16,245 nt of DNA from positions 1-16,245 of the forward strand of contig CAYYJM010000139.1 in assembly GCA_964471755.1 (NCBI GenBank). The letters are read 5' to 3'. Positions within the stretch are counted from its first letter, which is position 1; the number at the start of each line of letters is the position of its first letter. Positions 1 to 8,889 of the stretch are shown here, piece by piece. The translations under genes were made by a program, and so were the position numbers. Below the pieces are notes generated by a model. It was not told the DNA's origin, did no database searches, and saw only the letters and a program-made list of their open reading frames with translations. Source of the DNA: CAYYJM01 sp964471755. GTDB taxonomy: Bacteria > Planctomycetota > Planctomycetia > Gemmatales > Gemmataceae.

Positions 1-273
1 AAGCCTTGCCGGCAGGGCGGCGACCGCTTACTCCGCTGCGCTGCGTGCGCGGCTCGGACAAACAGAGCCGCGCACGCAGCGAGCCTCTGGCGAGCGGAGT
101 AAGCGGTCAAAGCCTTGCCGGCAGGGCGGCGACCGCTTACTCCGCTGCGCTGCGTGCGCGGCTCGGACAAACAGAGCCGCGCACGCAGCGAGCCTCTGGC
201 GAGCGGAGTAAGCGGTCAAAGCCTTGCCGGCAGGGCGGCGACCGCTTACTCCGCTGCGCTGCGTGCGCGGCTC
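1..273. repeat. Tandem array of 109-bp long-hairpin units (2.5 copies in window)
   Basis: Two full copies (from 1 and 110) and a half copy (219-273) are essentially identical with a 109-bp period. Within unit 1 an outer perfect 16-bp inverted repeat pairs 22-37 with 93-108, and an inner perfect 17-bp repeat pairs 39-55 with 65-81. The apical loop is 9 nt (56-64). The internal bulge is asymmetric, 1 nt against 11 nt. The linker between units carries its own near-palindrome around TGCCGGCA, so arms can also pair across neighbouring units. The third copy breaks at 274, six bases before the stop codon of the CHAT gene. The array continues beyond the left edge of the window. It may act as a transcript end or be a multiplied intergenic element; neither can be proved here. 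Confidence 0.9.
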
Positions 274-279
274 TGATGC

Positions 280-3200
280 TCACCGGCCGGCGGCGGACAG
301 GAAGAACGCCGACCACAGATAGGGGTGACTCCGCTTCTCGCCGCCCGTCGGCATCGGTAGCTCGGGTTCCTTCCGCGGATCGATCCGGACGATCGCGCCG
401 AAGCCCTGGCCGCGCGTCGCCAGCAGCGGCACCAGGTCCGGCCGACGCAGCACCAGCAACTGGGCCTCCCGCAACGCCCGCTCCGGCTCCATCTTCTGCG
501 TCAGGACACGCTCCCAGAAGGCGTTCATCAACGCCGCCGTCGCCTCGTCATCGACGCTCCACAACGACGCCACCACGGCCGGACAGCCGGCGACGTGGAA
601 GGCACGCTGCAAGCCACGCACCCCCTCGGTGTCCGTGTTCGCCCCCAGGCCCGTCTCGCAGGCCGACAGCACCACCAGGCGCAGCTTCTCCAGTTGCAGC
701 CCGGCGATGCCCTCGCCGCTCAGGACGCCACCATCTGGGCCAGCCTTCCCAGGCGTGTTGGCCCCGGCCAGCACCAGACCGACGTAACCCAGCGGACTGC
801 GCACCCCGATGCCCGTCCGCGCCGGCAGGCCGCCGCTGGCCTCGATGGTCCTGAGCCGTTCCTGATACTTCGCGGTAGCCTGGCGATCCTGCTCGAACAG
901 GTCGGCCTTGAACTGGCCGTGGGTGCCCAGATGGGCGTAGGCCGCCTTCGGTAACTCGGCCAGCAGTCGAGTCGTCGTGGCGTCGCTGCCGCCCAGGGCC
1001 GGGGTGACACGGCCGCCGGCCATCTTCTCCAGCTGGGCGCGTTCGCGTGCGGTCCCTGGCAGGGGAGCGTAGCCAGCCTGACCGTCGGCGAGCGGGCCGT
1101 AGTCCACGCCACCGACGGCCAGCAGGGTGCCCTTGCCGTCGTCGGCACCTGGCTTGCCGCGCAGACGCTGGACCAGGGCCGGGCCGTGCGGCACCGTGAC
1201 GAAGGCGTACCGCTCCAGCAGGACGGTCTCCGCCTGATCGTCGGGCAGGGCGGCGAAGGGGAAGCGACCCAGGTCGCCCTCGACCGACAGGTAGACCGTC
1301 ACCGTCTCCTTCGGCAGGCTCGGCGCGACCTTGTCCCAGACCAGTTCGCGCAGCCGGGCGGCCAGTTTGTCGGTGGCGTGAGCGGCGGCGGGGCGGTCCT
1401 TCTGGGACACCTTCGGGAAGGCCAGCACCAGCTCGCGCCAGGCGTTGGCCGCCGCGTCGATGTCCCTGGCGACGCCGAGATCGACGCGGACGGTCCTGGC
1501 TCGGGGGCCGTGGACAAAGGCGACGTAGCGTGGCTGCCGCTTCCTGTCCGCGTCGCGGTCCGTGTAGCGCAGGACGTCGAGGTAGACGGCGTCGGCGGGC
1601 AGGAGGGCGGCGAGGTCGTCGGGCTTGATGTCCTTGCCAGGTCGCAGGCGTGGCGGCAGGAGGTGGAGCAGTTCGCGTTCGGTCTTCTCCTTCGCCTCGG
1701 TGATCTCGCGCAGGAGCGGCTCGCGGCTCGGACCCTTCGCGGGCCGCAGCAAGGCCGCAGTCAGTCGGGCCCGCAGGGTGGCGAGTTTGTCGCGGAGGGC
1801 GTGGATCTCGTCGGTGTCGGGACCGCCCAGATGGCGTCGTTGCAGGACACGCGTAACGACGGCGCGGCCCAGCCACAGATGCTCGGCGACCCGATCGGCT
1901 TCGGTGCGTTCGGAGCGTGTCAGCCGAAGGTAGACGTCGCGTCGGTTGGGGAGGGTGTTGAGGCGTTCGAGTGCCTGTGCCTCGGGGGCGAAGGCGACCT
2001 CGCGGTCGAGGATGCGCGTGTTGACACGGAAGAGTTGCTCGTAGTAGGTCAGGGCCTTGTCCGCCTGGCCCAGAGACTGCAACACTTCCCCCATGTTGTT
2101 CAGGCTGGTGGCCAGGTCGGGGTGGTCCTGGCCCTTGTACAGACGCTCCCGCATCTTCAGGGCGCGGTCGCAGTAGGTCAGGGCCTTGTCCGCCTGGCCC
2201 AGGGCATCCAACACGCTCCCCATGGTGTTCAGGCTGATGGCTAGGTTGGGGTGGTCCTGGCCCTTGTACAGACGCTCGTTCATCTTCAGGGCGCGGTCGA
2301 AGAACGGCAGGGCCTTGTCCGCCTGACCCAGAGCGGACAGCACTACCCCCATGTTGTTCAGGCTGAACCCCAGGTTGGGGTGGTCCTGGTCCTTGTACAG
2401 ACGCTCCGTCATCTTCAGGGCTCGCTCGTGGAACGGGGGGGGCGTGTCCGCCTGGCCCAGGGCATCCAACACGCTCCCCATGTTGTTCAGGCTGGCGGCC
2501 AGGTCGGGGTGGTCCTGGTCCTTGTACAGACGCTCCCGCATCTTCAGGGCTCGCTCGTGGAACGTCAGGGCCTTGTCCGCCTGGCCCAGTGACTGCAACA
2601 CGCTCCCCATGTTGTTCAGGCTGGTGGCCAGATCGGGGTGGTCCTGGTCCTTGTACAGACGCTCCCGCATCTTCAGGGCGCGGTCGTAGAACGGTAGGGC
2701 CTTGTCCGCCTGGCCCAGGTTCTGCAACACGAACCCCATGTTGTTCAGGCTGTTGGCCAGGTTGGGGCGGTCCTGGCCCTTGTACAGACGCTCGTTCATC
2801 TTCAGGGCGCGGTCATAGTAGGTCAGAGCCTTGTCCCCCTGACCCAGGGCCTTCAGCACGCTCCCCATGCTGTTCAGGCTTATGGCCAGGTGGGGGTGGT
2901 CCTGGTCCTTGTACAGACGCTCGCTCATCTTCAGGCCGCGCTCGCAGAACGTCAGGGCCTTGTCCGCCTGGCCCAGAGACTGCAACACCAACCCCATGTT
3001 GTTCAAACTGTGGGCCAGGAAGGGGTGGTCCTGGCCCTTGTGGAGCTTCTCCTGGATCTTGAGGGATCCTTCCAGCCAGCGCAGAGCCTGCTTGCGGTCG
3101 CCTTTCGCGTAAGCGGCCCCGGCAACCTTGTCCAATATGGCTGCCACCTCTTGCAACTGCTTCTTCTCCTCCGGCGTCAGCGGCTTGTCGTCCTGGCCCA

Positions 3201-3282
3201 GGCCGAGGTTCGGCACGAGGCCCGCGAGCAGCAGCACCAGCACCAGCCAGCGCAGCCCAGCGGTCGTGAAAGAGGCGTTCAT
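280..3282 (-). CDS. Secreted TPR-repeat CHAT-domain (caspase-like) protein
   Basis: The protein has 1000 aa. The start at 3282 is chosen because a perfect AGGAGGT lies 6 bp upstream and the protein then opens with a signal peptide (hydrophobic core around residues 11-28); an in-frame ATG at 3336 has neither. Residues 86-429 are eight 43-residue TPR units of the pattern HPxLAxSLNNMGxVLxxLGQADKAL. A charged helical linker (about 430-560) follows, then a CHAT domain (about 570-1000). Its expected catalytic dyad is intact: H788 in HLGTHG and C875 in VVLSACETG, and the family's closing HPYLWSAFFLS is present. CHAT proteins are caspase/separase-type cysteine peptidases; TPRs usually bind a partner or substrate. 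It is the last gene of the sigma factor-kinase operon, 22 bp after the kinase. The signal peptide implies action outside the cytoplasm. TPR unit 5 reads ADTPPPF instead of ADKALxF. The substrate is unknown. Confidence 0.9.
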   Translation of the reverse strand: MNASFTTAGLRWLVLVLLLAGLVPNLGLGQDDKPLTPEEKKQLQEVAAILDKVAGAAYAKGDRKQALRWLEGSLKIQEKLHKGQDHPFLAHSLNNMGLVLQSLGQADKALTFCERGLKMSERLYKDQDHPHLAISLNSMGSVLKALGQGDKALTYYDRALKMNERLYKGQDRPNLANSLNNMGFVLQNLGQADKALPFYDRALKMRERLYKDQDHPDLATSLNNMGSVLQSLGQADKALTFHERALKMRERLYKDQDHPDLAASLNNMGSVLDALGQADTPPPFHERALKMTERLYKDQDHPNLGFSLNNMGVVLSALGQADKALPFFDRALKMNERLYKGQDHPNLAISLNTMGSVLDALGQADKALTYCDRALKMRERLYKGQDHPDLATSLNNMGEVLQSLGQADKALTYYEQLFRVNTRILDREVAFAPEAQALERLNTLPNRRDVYLRLTRSERTEADRVAEHLWLGRAVVTRVLQRRHLGGPDTDEIHALRDKLATLRARLTAALLRPAKGPSREPLLREITEAKEKTERELLHLLPPRLRPGKDIKPDDLAALLPADAVYLDVLRYTDRDADRKRQPRYVAFVHGPRARTVRVDLGVARDIDAAANAWRELVLAFPKVSQKDRPAAAHATDKLAARLRELVWDKVAPSLPKETVTVYLSVEGDLGRFPFAALPDDQAETVLLERYAFVTVPHGPALVQRLRGKPGADDGKGTLLAVGGVDYGPLADGQAGYAPLPGTARERAQLEKMAGGRVTPALGGSDATTTRLLAELPKAAYAHLGTHGQFKADLFEQDRQATAKYQERLRTIEASGGLPARTGIGVRSPLGYVGLVLAGANTPGKAGPDGGVLSGEGIAGLQLEKLRLVVLSACETGLGANTDTEGVRGLQRAFHVAGCPAVVASLWSVDDEATAALMNAFWERVLTQKMEPERALREAQLLVLRRPDLVPLLATRGQGFGAIVRIDPRKEPELPMPTGGEKRSHPYLWSAFFLSAAGR
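1996..3027 (-). repeat. Eight tandem 129-bp units encoding 43-aa TPRs
   Basis: Landmarks such as CATGTTGTTCAGG recur exactly every 129 bp (2092, 2221, 2350, 2479, 2608, 2737, 2866, 2995). Each unit codes for 43 residues. Similarity is high at the DNA level as well as the protein level, including silent positions. That points to recent duplication or ongoing gene conversion rather than old, diverged TPRs. Unit 5 contains a run of eight G on the plus strand (2435-2442), where the other units read differently at the same length. Confidence 0.95.
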
Positions 3283-3304
3283 CAGCGTACCTCCTGAGTC
3301 GCTC

Positions 3305-5140
<1,836 letters not shown>

Positions 5141-5159
5141 GGCGGTCCTTTCGTCAGTC

Positions 5160-5735
5160 TCAGGGAGCGGGCAGGTCATCGCCCAGTTCGCGAGCCAGCC
5201 ACAGCTTGGCCCGTCGCAGGTGGCGATAGACCAGGCTGCGATCGACACCCAGGGCCGCGGCGCTCTCCTCGGCCGTCAGACCCTGGTAGAACGCCAACTC
5301 GAACGCCTCACGGCCCTGCTCGGCCGGCAGCCGGGCCACCGTCTCGTGGAACCGTGTCCAGCGGTCCAGGTCGGCCAGGTCCGACTCCGGGTCGGGCCGG
5401 TCGTCGGCGAGCGGGGCCGCCGTGCCCTGCCGGCGAACGCGACGCAGCGTGTCGAGCAGTTCGCGGCGGATCTGCACGGCGGCCCAGTTGAAGAAGTCGC
5501 GCGTCGTCGCTGGCGTGATGGCGTCCAGGCCGCGGAGCATGCGCAAGAGAGAATTGGCCAGCACGTCGCCGGTCTCGACGGCCACACGCACACCAGGGAA
5601 GCCGTGCATCATGCGCCGCGTCAGGGCCTCCAGGCGGTCGAGCGTGGCCCGGACGATCTCGTCGCGCGCAGCCTCATCGCCAGCGCGGACACGCTCCAGC
5701 AGCTGATGCATTCGTTCCGTATTGAAGGGATTCAT
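5160..5735 (-). CDS. ECF-type RNA polymerase sigma factor
   Basis: The protein has 191 aa. Region 2 is around residues 25-97, with TGDVLANSLLRMLRG and DFFNWAAVQIRRELLDTLRR matching the sigma-2 core of planctomycete ECF factors. Region 4 is around 128-184, with the helix-turn-helix LTAEESAAALGVDRSLVYRH. The length is normal for ECF factors. The start at 5735 (MNPFNTERM) is preferred over the longer frame reaching 5846, because the extra residues are not sigma-like and because a promoter-like site sits within that extension, leaving a leader of about 35 nt. No clear Shine-Dalgarno is visible. No anti-sigma gene follows; a Ser/Thr kinase gene follows instead. In planctomycetes many ECF factors are genetically linked to such kinases and are thought to be controlled by phosphorylation. 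The target promoters are not known. Confidence 0.9.
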   Translation of the reverse strand: MNPFNTERMHQLLERVRAGDEAARDEIVRATLDRLEALTRRMMHGFPGVRVAVETGDVLANSLLRMLRGLDAITPATTRDFFNWAAVQIRRELLDTLRRVRRQGTAAPLADDRPDPESDLADLDRWTRFHETVARLPAEQGREAFELAFYQGLTAEESAAALGVDRSLVYRHLRRAKLWLARELGDDLPAP

Positions 5736-5776
5736 CGACGCGGCCGTGTACGGTTCGTGGGCTTCGACACGGCGCC

Positions 5777-5806
5777 ATGATATCCTCTCCGTCGGCCGGC
5801 TGGCAA
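5777..5806 (-). promoter_or_regulatory. Promoter-like site for the sigma factor-kinase-CHAT operon
   Basis: On the minus strand, TTGCCA (5806-5801) is followed after 18 bp by TATCAT (5782-5777). This would start transcription near 5770, about 35 nt before the chosen sigma factor start. It lies in the 153-bp gap after ahcY. The shape is that of a housekeeping promoter rather than a typical ECF promoter. Confidence 0.45.
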
Positions 5807-5888
5807 GCGTCTGAACAAGAACCTGCCGGGCTTCGCTTCCTGACACGCTCGCCGCGGCCGGGAGAGGATGAAATTCTCGAAAATGTTC

Positions 5889-7235
5889 TCAGGTGCCGTG
5901 TTCCCAGCCGCTCATGTACGCGATCTGTTCCGGCGTCAGCTTGTCGATGCTGATGCCCATCGACGCGAGCTTGGCCGTGGCGATGAGGTTCTCGACTTCC
6001 TGCGGCACGTTGTAGACCTTCGCCTGCAACTTGCCCTTGTTCTTGATGCAGTACTCCGTCGCCAGGGCCTGCGTGGCGAAGCTCATGTCCATGACCGACG
6101 GCGGATGGCCCTCGGCGGCGGCCAGGTTCACCAGCCGACCCTCGCCGATGACGAAGATCCGCTTGCCACTGCGCGTCTTGTACTCATCGACGTTGTTGCG
6201 CACGTTCTGCGTCACGCTCGTCGACTCGGCCTTCAGGGCCGGCAACTCCAGCTCGATGTCGAAGTGGCCGCTGTTGCAGACGATCGCGCCGTCCTTCATC
6301 GCCTTGAAGTGTTCGCCACGAATGACGTGCTTGTTGCCGGTCACCGTGATGAAGATGTCACCAACCGCCGCGGCGTCGGCCATCGGCGCGACGCGGAAGC
6401 CGTCCATGGCCGCTTCGAGGGCGGCGACCGGATCCACCTCGGTGACGATGACGTTCGCACCAAGACCACGAGCCCGCGAGGCGACGCCCTTGCCGCACCA
6501 GCCATAGCCGGCGATGACGATCGTTCGGCCCGCCAGCAGAATGTTCGTCGCCCGGATGACGCCGTCGAGGGTACTCTGGCCGGTGCCGTATCGGTTGTCG
6601 AAGAAGTGCTTCGTCTTCGCGTCGTTGACGGAAATGACCGGGAACTTCAGCACGCCATCGCGTTCCATGGCCCGCAGACGGGTGACGCCGGTGGTCGTCT
6701 CTTCCATGCTGCCGACGACGTTGGCGATGCGAGCCTTGCGCTCGGCCGGAGACAGCTTCTGGGCCCAGGCGCGGACCTGCGGATGAACGTCGTCGAGCCG
6801 TTCCAGGGCGACGAAGATCATCGCCGAGACGAGATCGGCACCATCGTCCATGGTGACGTTCGGCTCGTGTTCCAGGGCGGCGACGATGTGGCGGTAGTAC
6901 GTCTCGTTGTCCTCGCCGCGAATGGCGAAGACGGAGATGCCGAAGTCGTGGACGAGGCTGGCGGCCACGTCGTCCTGGGTCGAGAGCGGGTTGGAGGCGA
7001 TCAGCACGAGGTCGGCCCCGCCGGCCTGGAGAGTGCGGGCCAGGTTGGCCGTCTCGGCCGTCACGTGCAGGCAGGCCGACATCTTCATCCCGGCGAGCGG
7101 CTTGTCCTTGAGGAAGCGCTCACGGATGCCGGCCAGCACTGGCATGTCATTATCGGCCCAGAGAATGCGTTTCTTGCCCGCACTGGCCAGTTTCGGGTCC
7201 TTGATGTCGCATCGAGCCTGCGTCGCCGTCGTCAT
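5889..7235 (-). CDS. ahcY: S-adenosylhomocysteine hydrolase (adenosylhomocysteinase)
   Basis: The protein has 448 aa. It splits S-adenosylhomocysteine reversibly into adenosine and homocysteine in the cytoplasm, keeping methylation reactions going. Family motifs are in order: CLHVTAETA (H57), DDGAD (D131), EETTTG (E179), NDAKTKHFFDN (K209, D213), the NAD-binding glycine loop GYGWCGKG at 243-250, and NSGHFDIELE. The WCGKG form of the loop and the short C-terminus ending in WEHGT resemble the compact archaeal/Thermotoga-type enzymes, not the longer type ending in a Lys/Tyr tail. The start at 7235 (MTTATQ) is preferred because GGGGGAC lies just upstream; an in-frame ATG at 7253 has no such site. 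It reads in the same direction as the sigma factor operon, 153 bp before it. The function is secure. Confidence 0.96.
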   Translation of the reverse strand: MTTATQARCDIKDPKLASAGKKRILWADNDMPVLAGIRERFLKDKPLAGMKMSACLHVTAETANLARTLQAGGADLVLIASNPLSTQDDVAASLVHDFGISVFAIRGEDNETYYRHIVAALEHEPNVTMDDGADLVSAMIFVALERLDDVHPQVRAWAQKLSPAERKARIANVVGSMEETTTGVTRLRAMERDGVLKFPVISVNDAKTKHFFDNRYGTGQSTLDGVIRATNILLAGRTIVIAGYGWCGKGVASRARGLGANVIVTEVDPVAALEAAMDGFRVAPMADAAAVGDIFITVTGNKHVIRGEHFKAMKDGAIVCNSGHFDIELELPALKAESTSVTQNVRNNVDEYKTRSGKRIFVIGEGRLVNLAAAEGHPPSVMDMSFATQALATEYCIKNKGKLQAKVYNVPQEVENLIATAKLASMGISIDKLTPEQIAYMSGWEHGT

Positions 7236-7328
7236 AGTTTGTCCCCCATCCACTGGGATTGGTCCTTGGGAACACGGTAAAGTAGCATCCTAGGAACCGG
7301 AGCCATCCGCGACCATTGGAGACGACCA
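7236..7328. promoter_or_regulatory. Divergent promoter region between ahcY and the Rpn-like gene
   Basis: This 93-bp gap must carry the starts of both divergent genes. On the plus strand a weak TTGGTC (7259-7264) is visible without a convincing -10; on the minus strand a TACTTT-like -10 is present without a clear -35. No SAH-riboswitch fold was recognised upstream of ahcY. Confidence 0.35.
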
Positions 7329-8246
7329 GTGAGTGATTACGATCAGGCTTGCAAGTTCGCCGCACGCGGTCTCGACGCGGCCGGCTTCCTGCGCTGGGTC
7401 TCGCCGCCGAAGCTCCTGGCGGCCTACGACTTCGCGGGCTGGCTGCCGACCGAGACGCTGGCCATGCCCGACGAGGCGGATCGGCACTGTGACACCGTCG
7501 CCGGCTTTCGGCACCGCGCGGGCCAGGCTCCGCCGGTTGCGCAAATCGTCGAGTTCCAGACGACGCCGCGACCGATTTTGCCGCGTCTGGGCGAGTACGG
7601 CTTCCGCATCTACCGCGAGGTGCCGTACCAGACCGATCCCGTCGTACGCTACGAGGTCCGCCTGGTCGTCGTCTACCTGACTGGTCCGAGGCAATCGGGG
7701 AAGTTCGCCAGTGGAGCCGTCGCGGGTCTCCAGGCCAGCTTGAGTGTCCGTGCCGATCCTGTTACCCTCTCCACCAGAGACGCGCGGGCCACGGTGGAAG
7801 GGGTGGCACGCGGCGAAGTCTCCAGGGCGGTACTTTCGTTCGTGCCGCTGCTGCGCAAGGCGAACGCCATCGTCGGACGCTGGCGCGAGGTGGTCGAGGC
7901 GTTGCCAGATGAACGCGATCGTGTGCGCATCGCGTTCCTGGCTCTCACCTTCGCTCGGCTGATGCCGTGGGCGGATGAATGGAGGCGTGGAATGGAAGGC
8001 ATGAATGTGGAGAAGTCTCCCTACTGGGAGGAAATCCGGGTGGGCGGCCGGGTGGAAGGCCGGGTCGATCAGGGGCGGGCGTCTCTCATTCGGATGCTTG
8101 GGCTGCGCTTCGGTGAGCCCGTTGCCGCCGAACTGATCCCGATGATCAATCGGACGACCGAACTGGCCATTCTGGATCGCTGCCTGGAGTTGACCGTGCC
8201 GGGCGATCTGGCCCAGATCCGGACTCTGCTCTCAACGGCAAGGTGA
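7329..8246 (+). CDS. Rpn/DUF4351-type PD-(D/E)XK family protein
   Basis: The protein has 305 aa and starts with GTG, preceded by GGAG at a good distance. The N-terminal half follows the PD-(D/E)XK pattern of Rpn-type (recombination-promoting nuclease, often called transposase-like) proteins: D55 in HCDTVAG, then E75 and Q77 in IVEFQTTPR, then an arginine/tyrosine-rich helix (LGEYGFRIYRE) and a VRLVVVYL strand. The C-terminal segment (about 240-300), with GRASLIRMLGLRFGE and a leucine-rich helix, matches DUF4351. Such proteins occur in many diverged copies in planctomycete and cyanobacterial genomes. Rpn proteins of E. coli are DNA endonucleases, but activity of this branch is not established. 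It converges on trpF with a 7-bp gap. The family call is good; the function is uncertain. Confidence 0.8.
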   Translation: MSDYDQACKFAARGLDAAGFLRWVSPPKLLAAYDFAGWLPTETLAMPDEADRHCDTVAGFRHRAGQAPPVAQIVEFQTTPRPILPRLGEYGFRIYREVPYQTDPVVRYEVRLVVVYLTGPRQSGKFASGAVAGLQASLSVRADPVTLSTRDARATVEGVARGEVSRAVLSFVPLLRKANAIVGRWREVVEALPDERDRVRIAFLALTFARLMPWADEWRRGMEGMNVEKSPYWEEIRVGGRVEGRVDQGRASLIRMLGLRFGEPVAAELIPMINRTTELAILDRCLELTVPGDLAQIRTLLSTAR

Positions 8247-8253
8247 TTCGCCG

Positions 8254-8889
8254 TCAGCCCCGCGCCGCCGCGACGAACGCCCGCAGCTTCGCCGCGTCCT
8301 TGACACCCGGAGCGCTCTCGACGCCGCTGGCCGTGTCCACCGCATAGGGTCGCACGCGCCGCACCGCCTCGGCCACGTTGTCCGGCGTCAGGCCGCCTGC
8401 CAGGATCAACGGCACCTCCAGATCCAGACCCGCCAGCAAGTCCCACGGGGCCGTCTGCCCCGTGCCACCGTGCAGGCCGGCGACGTGGGCATCGATCAGG
8501 ATCGCCAGCGGTCGTCGATCGCCACAGCGTGCCAGGTAGGTGCGGATCGTCTCGATGCTTTCGACATCGCGCACCCGGAAGGCAGGGATCAGCGGTAGCG
8601 GCACATCGCAGGGCAGGGGAGGGGCGTTGCCGTGATACTGCAAGGTCCGCAGACGGGGCAGGGCCGGCAGTGCCGATGCCAGCCAGGCCGGCTCCGGCTC
8701 GACGCAGACGGCGACCGCCTCGACGAACGGCGGCACCCCGGCCAGCAGGTCGGCCGCACGCTCCAGACTGATCGACCGGGGCGACGGCGCGTAGAAGTTG
8801 AAGCCGAGGGCATCGACGCCGGCTTCCACCGCGGCGGCCACGTCCTCGGATCGGGTCAGACCGCACACCTTGACGCGGACTCGGCTCAC
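8254..8889 (-). CDS. trpF: Phosphoribosylanthranilate isomerase
   Basis: The protein has 211 aa. It converts N-(5-phosphoribosyl)anthranilate to the carboxyphenylamino-deoxyribulose phosphate in tryptophan synthesis. The (beta/alpha)8 barrel motifs are in order: KVCGLTRSEDV with the catalytic Cys, GFNFYAPSPRSIS, LQYHG (usually QLHG), LIDAH with the catalytic Asp, GGTGQTAPWDLL, ILAGGLTPDNV, and VDTASGVESAPGVKD. Length is normal. Translation starts at a GTG that overlaps the TGA of the upstream gene as GTGA, so it is probably translationally coupled to the membrane protein before it. No other trp genes are nearby. The function is secure. Confidence 0.95.
   Translation of the reverse strand: MSRVRVKVCGLTRSEDVAAAVEAGVDALGFNFYAPSPRSISLERAADLLAGVPPFVEAVAVCVEPEPAWLASALPALPRLRTLQYHGNAPPLPCDVPLPLIPAFRVRDVESIETIRTYLARCGDRRPLAILIDAHVAGLHGGTGQTAPWDLLAGLDLEVPLILAGGLTPDNVAEAVRRVRPYAVDTASGVESAPGVKDAAKLRAFVAAARG

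Noticed and set aside
1..273. CRISPR array
   Set aside because: The repeats are 109 bp, contiguous and without unique spacers, and no cas genes are present.
6..854. 282-codon open frame on the plus strand across the left repeats
   Set aside because: It is made of the hairpin repeats and the antisense of the CHAT gene; there is no Shine-Dalgarno and no protein-like composition.
548..1876. 442-codon frame overlapping the CHAT domain
   Set aside because: It is an Arg/Pro/Gly-rich shadow frame; the CHAT frame has the catalytic motifs.
1996..3027. CRISPR or satellite DNA from the 129-bp periodicity
   Set aside because: The period is a multiple of three and codes for TPR units in an intact reading frame.
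280..3282. CRISPR type III-E (Craspase) TPR-CHAT
   Set aside because: The protein has a signal peptide and a kinase/sigma factor context, and no gRAMP or other cas gene is in the window.
5846..5888. Terminator of ahcY around the near-palindrome at 5868-5888
   Set aside because: The arms do not pair well and no T-tract follows in the ahcY direction.
7236..7328. SAH riboswitch upstream of ahcY
   Set aside because: The 93-bp gap shows no convincing conserved SAH-aptamer stems, though a covariance model search would be decisive.
7329..8246. Insertion-sequence transposase
   Set aside because: The Rpn/DUF4351 type is sometimes labelled transposase, but no terminal inverted repeats or target duplications are visible around it.
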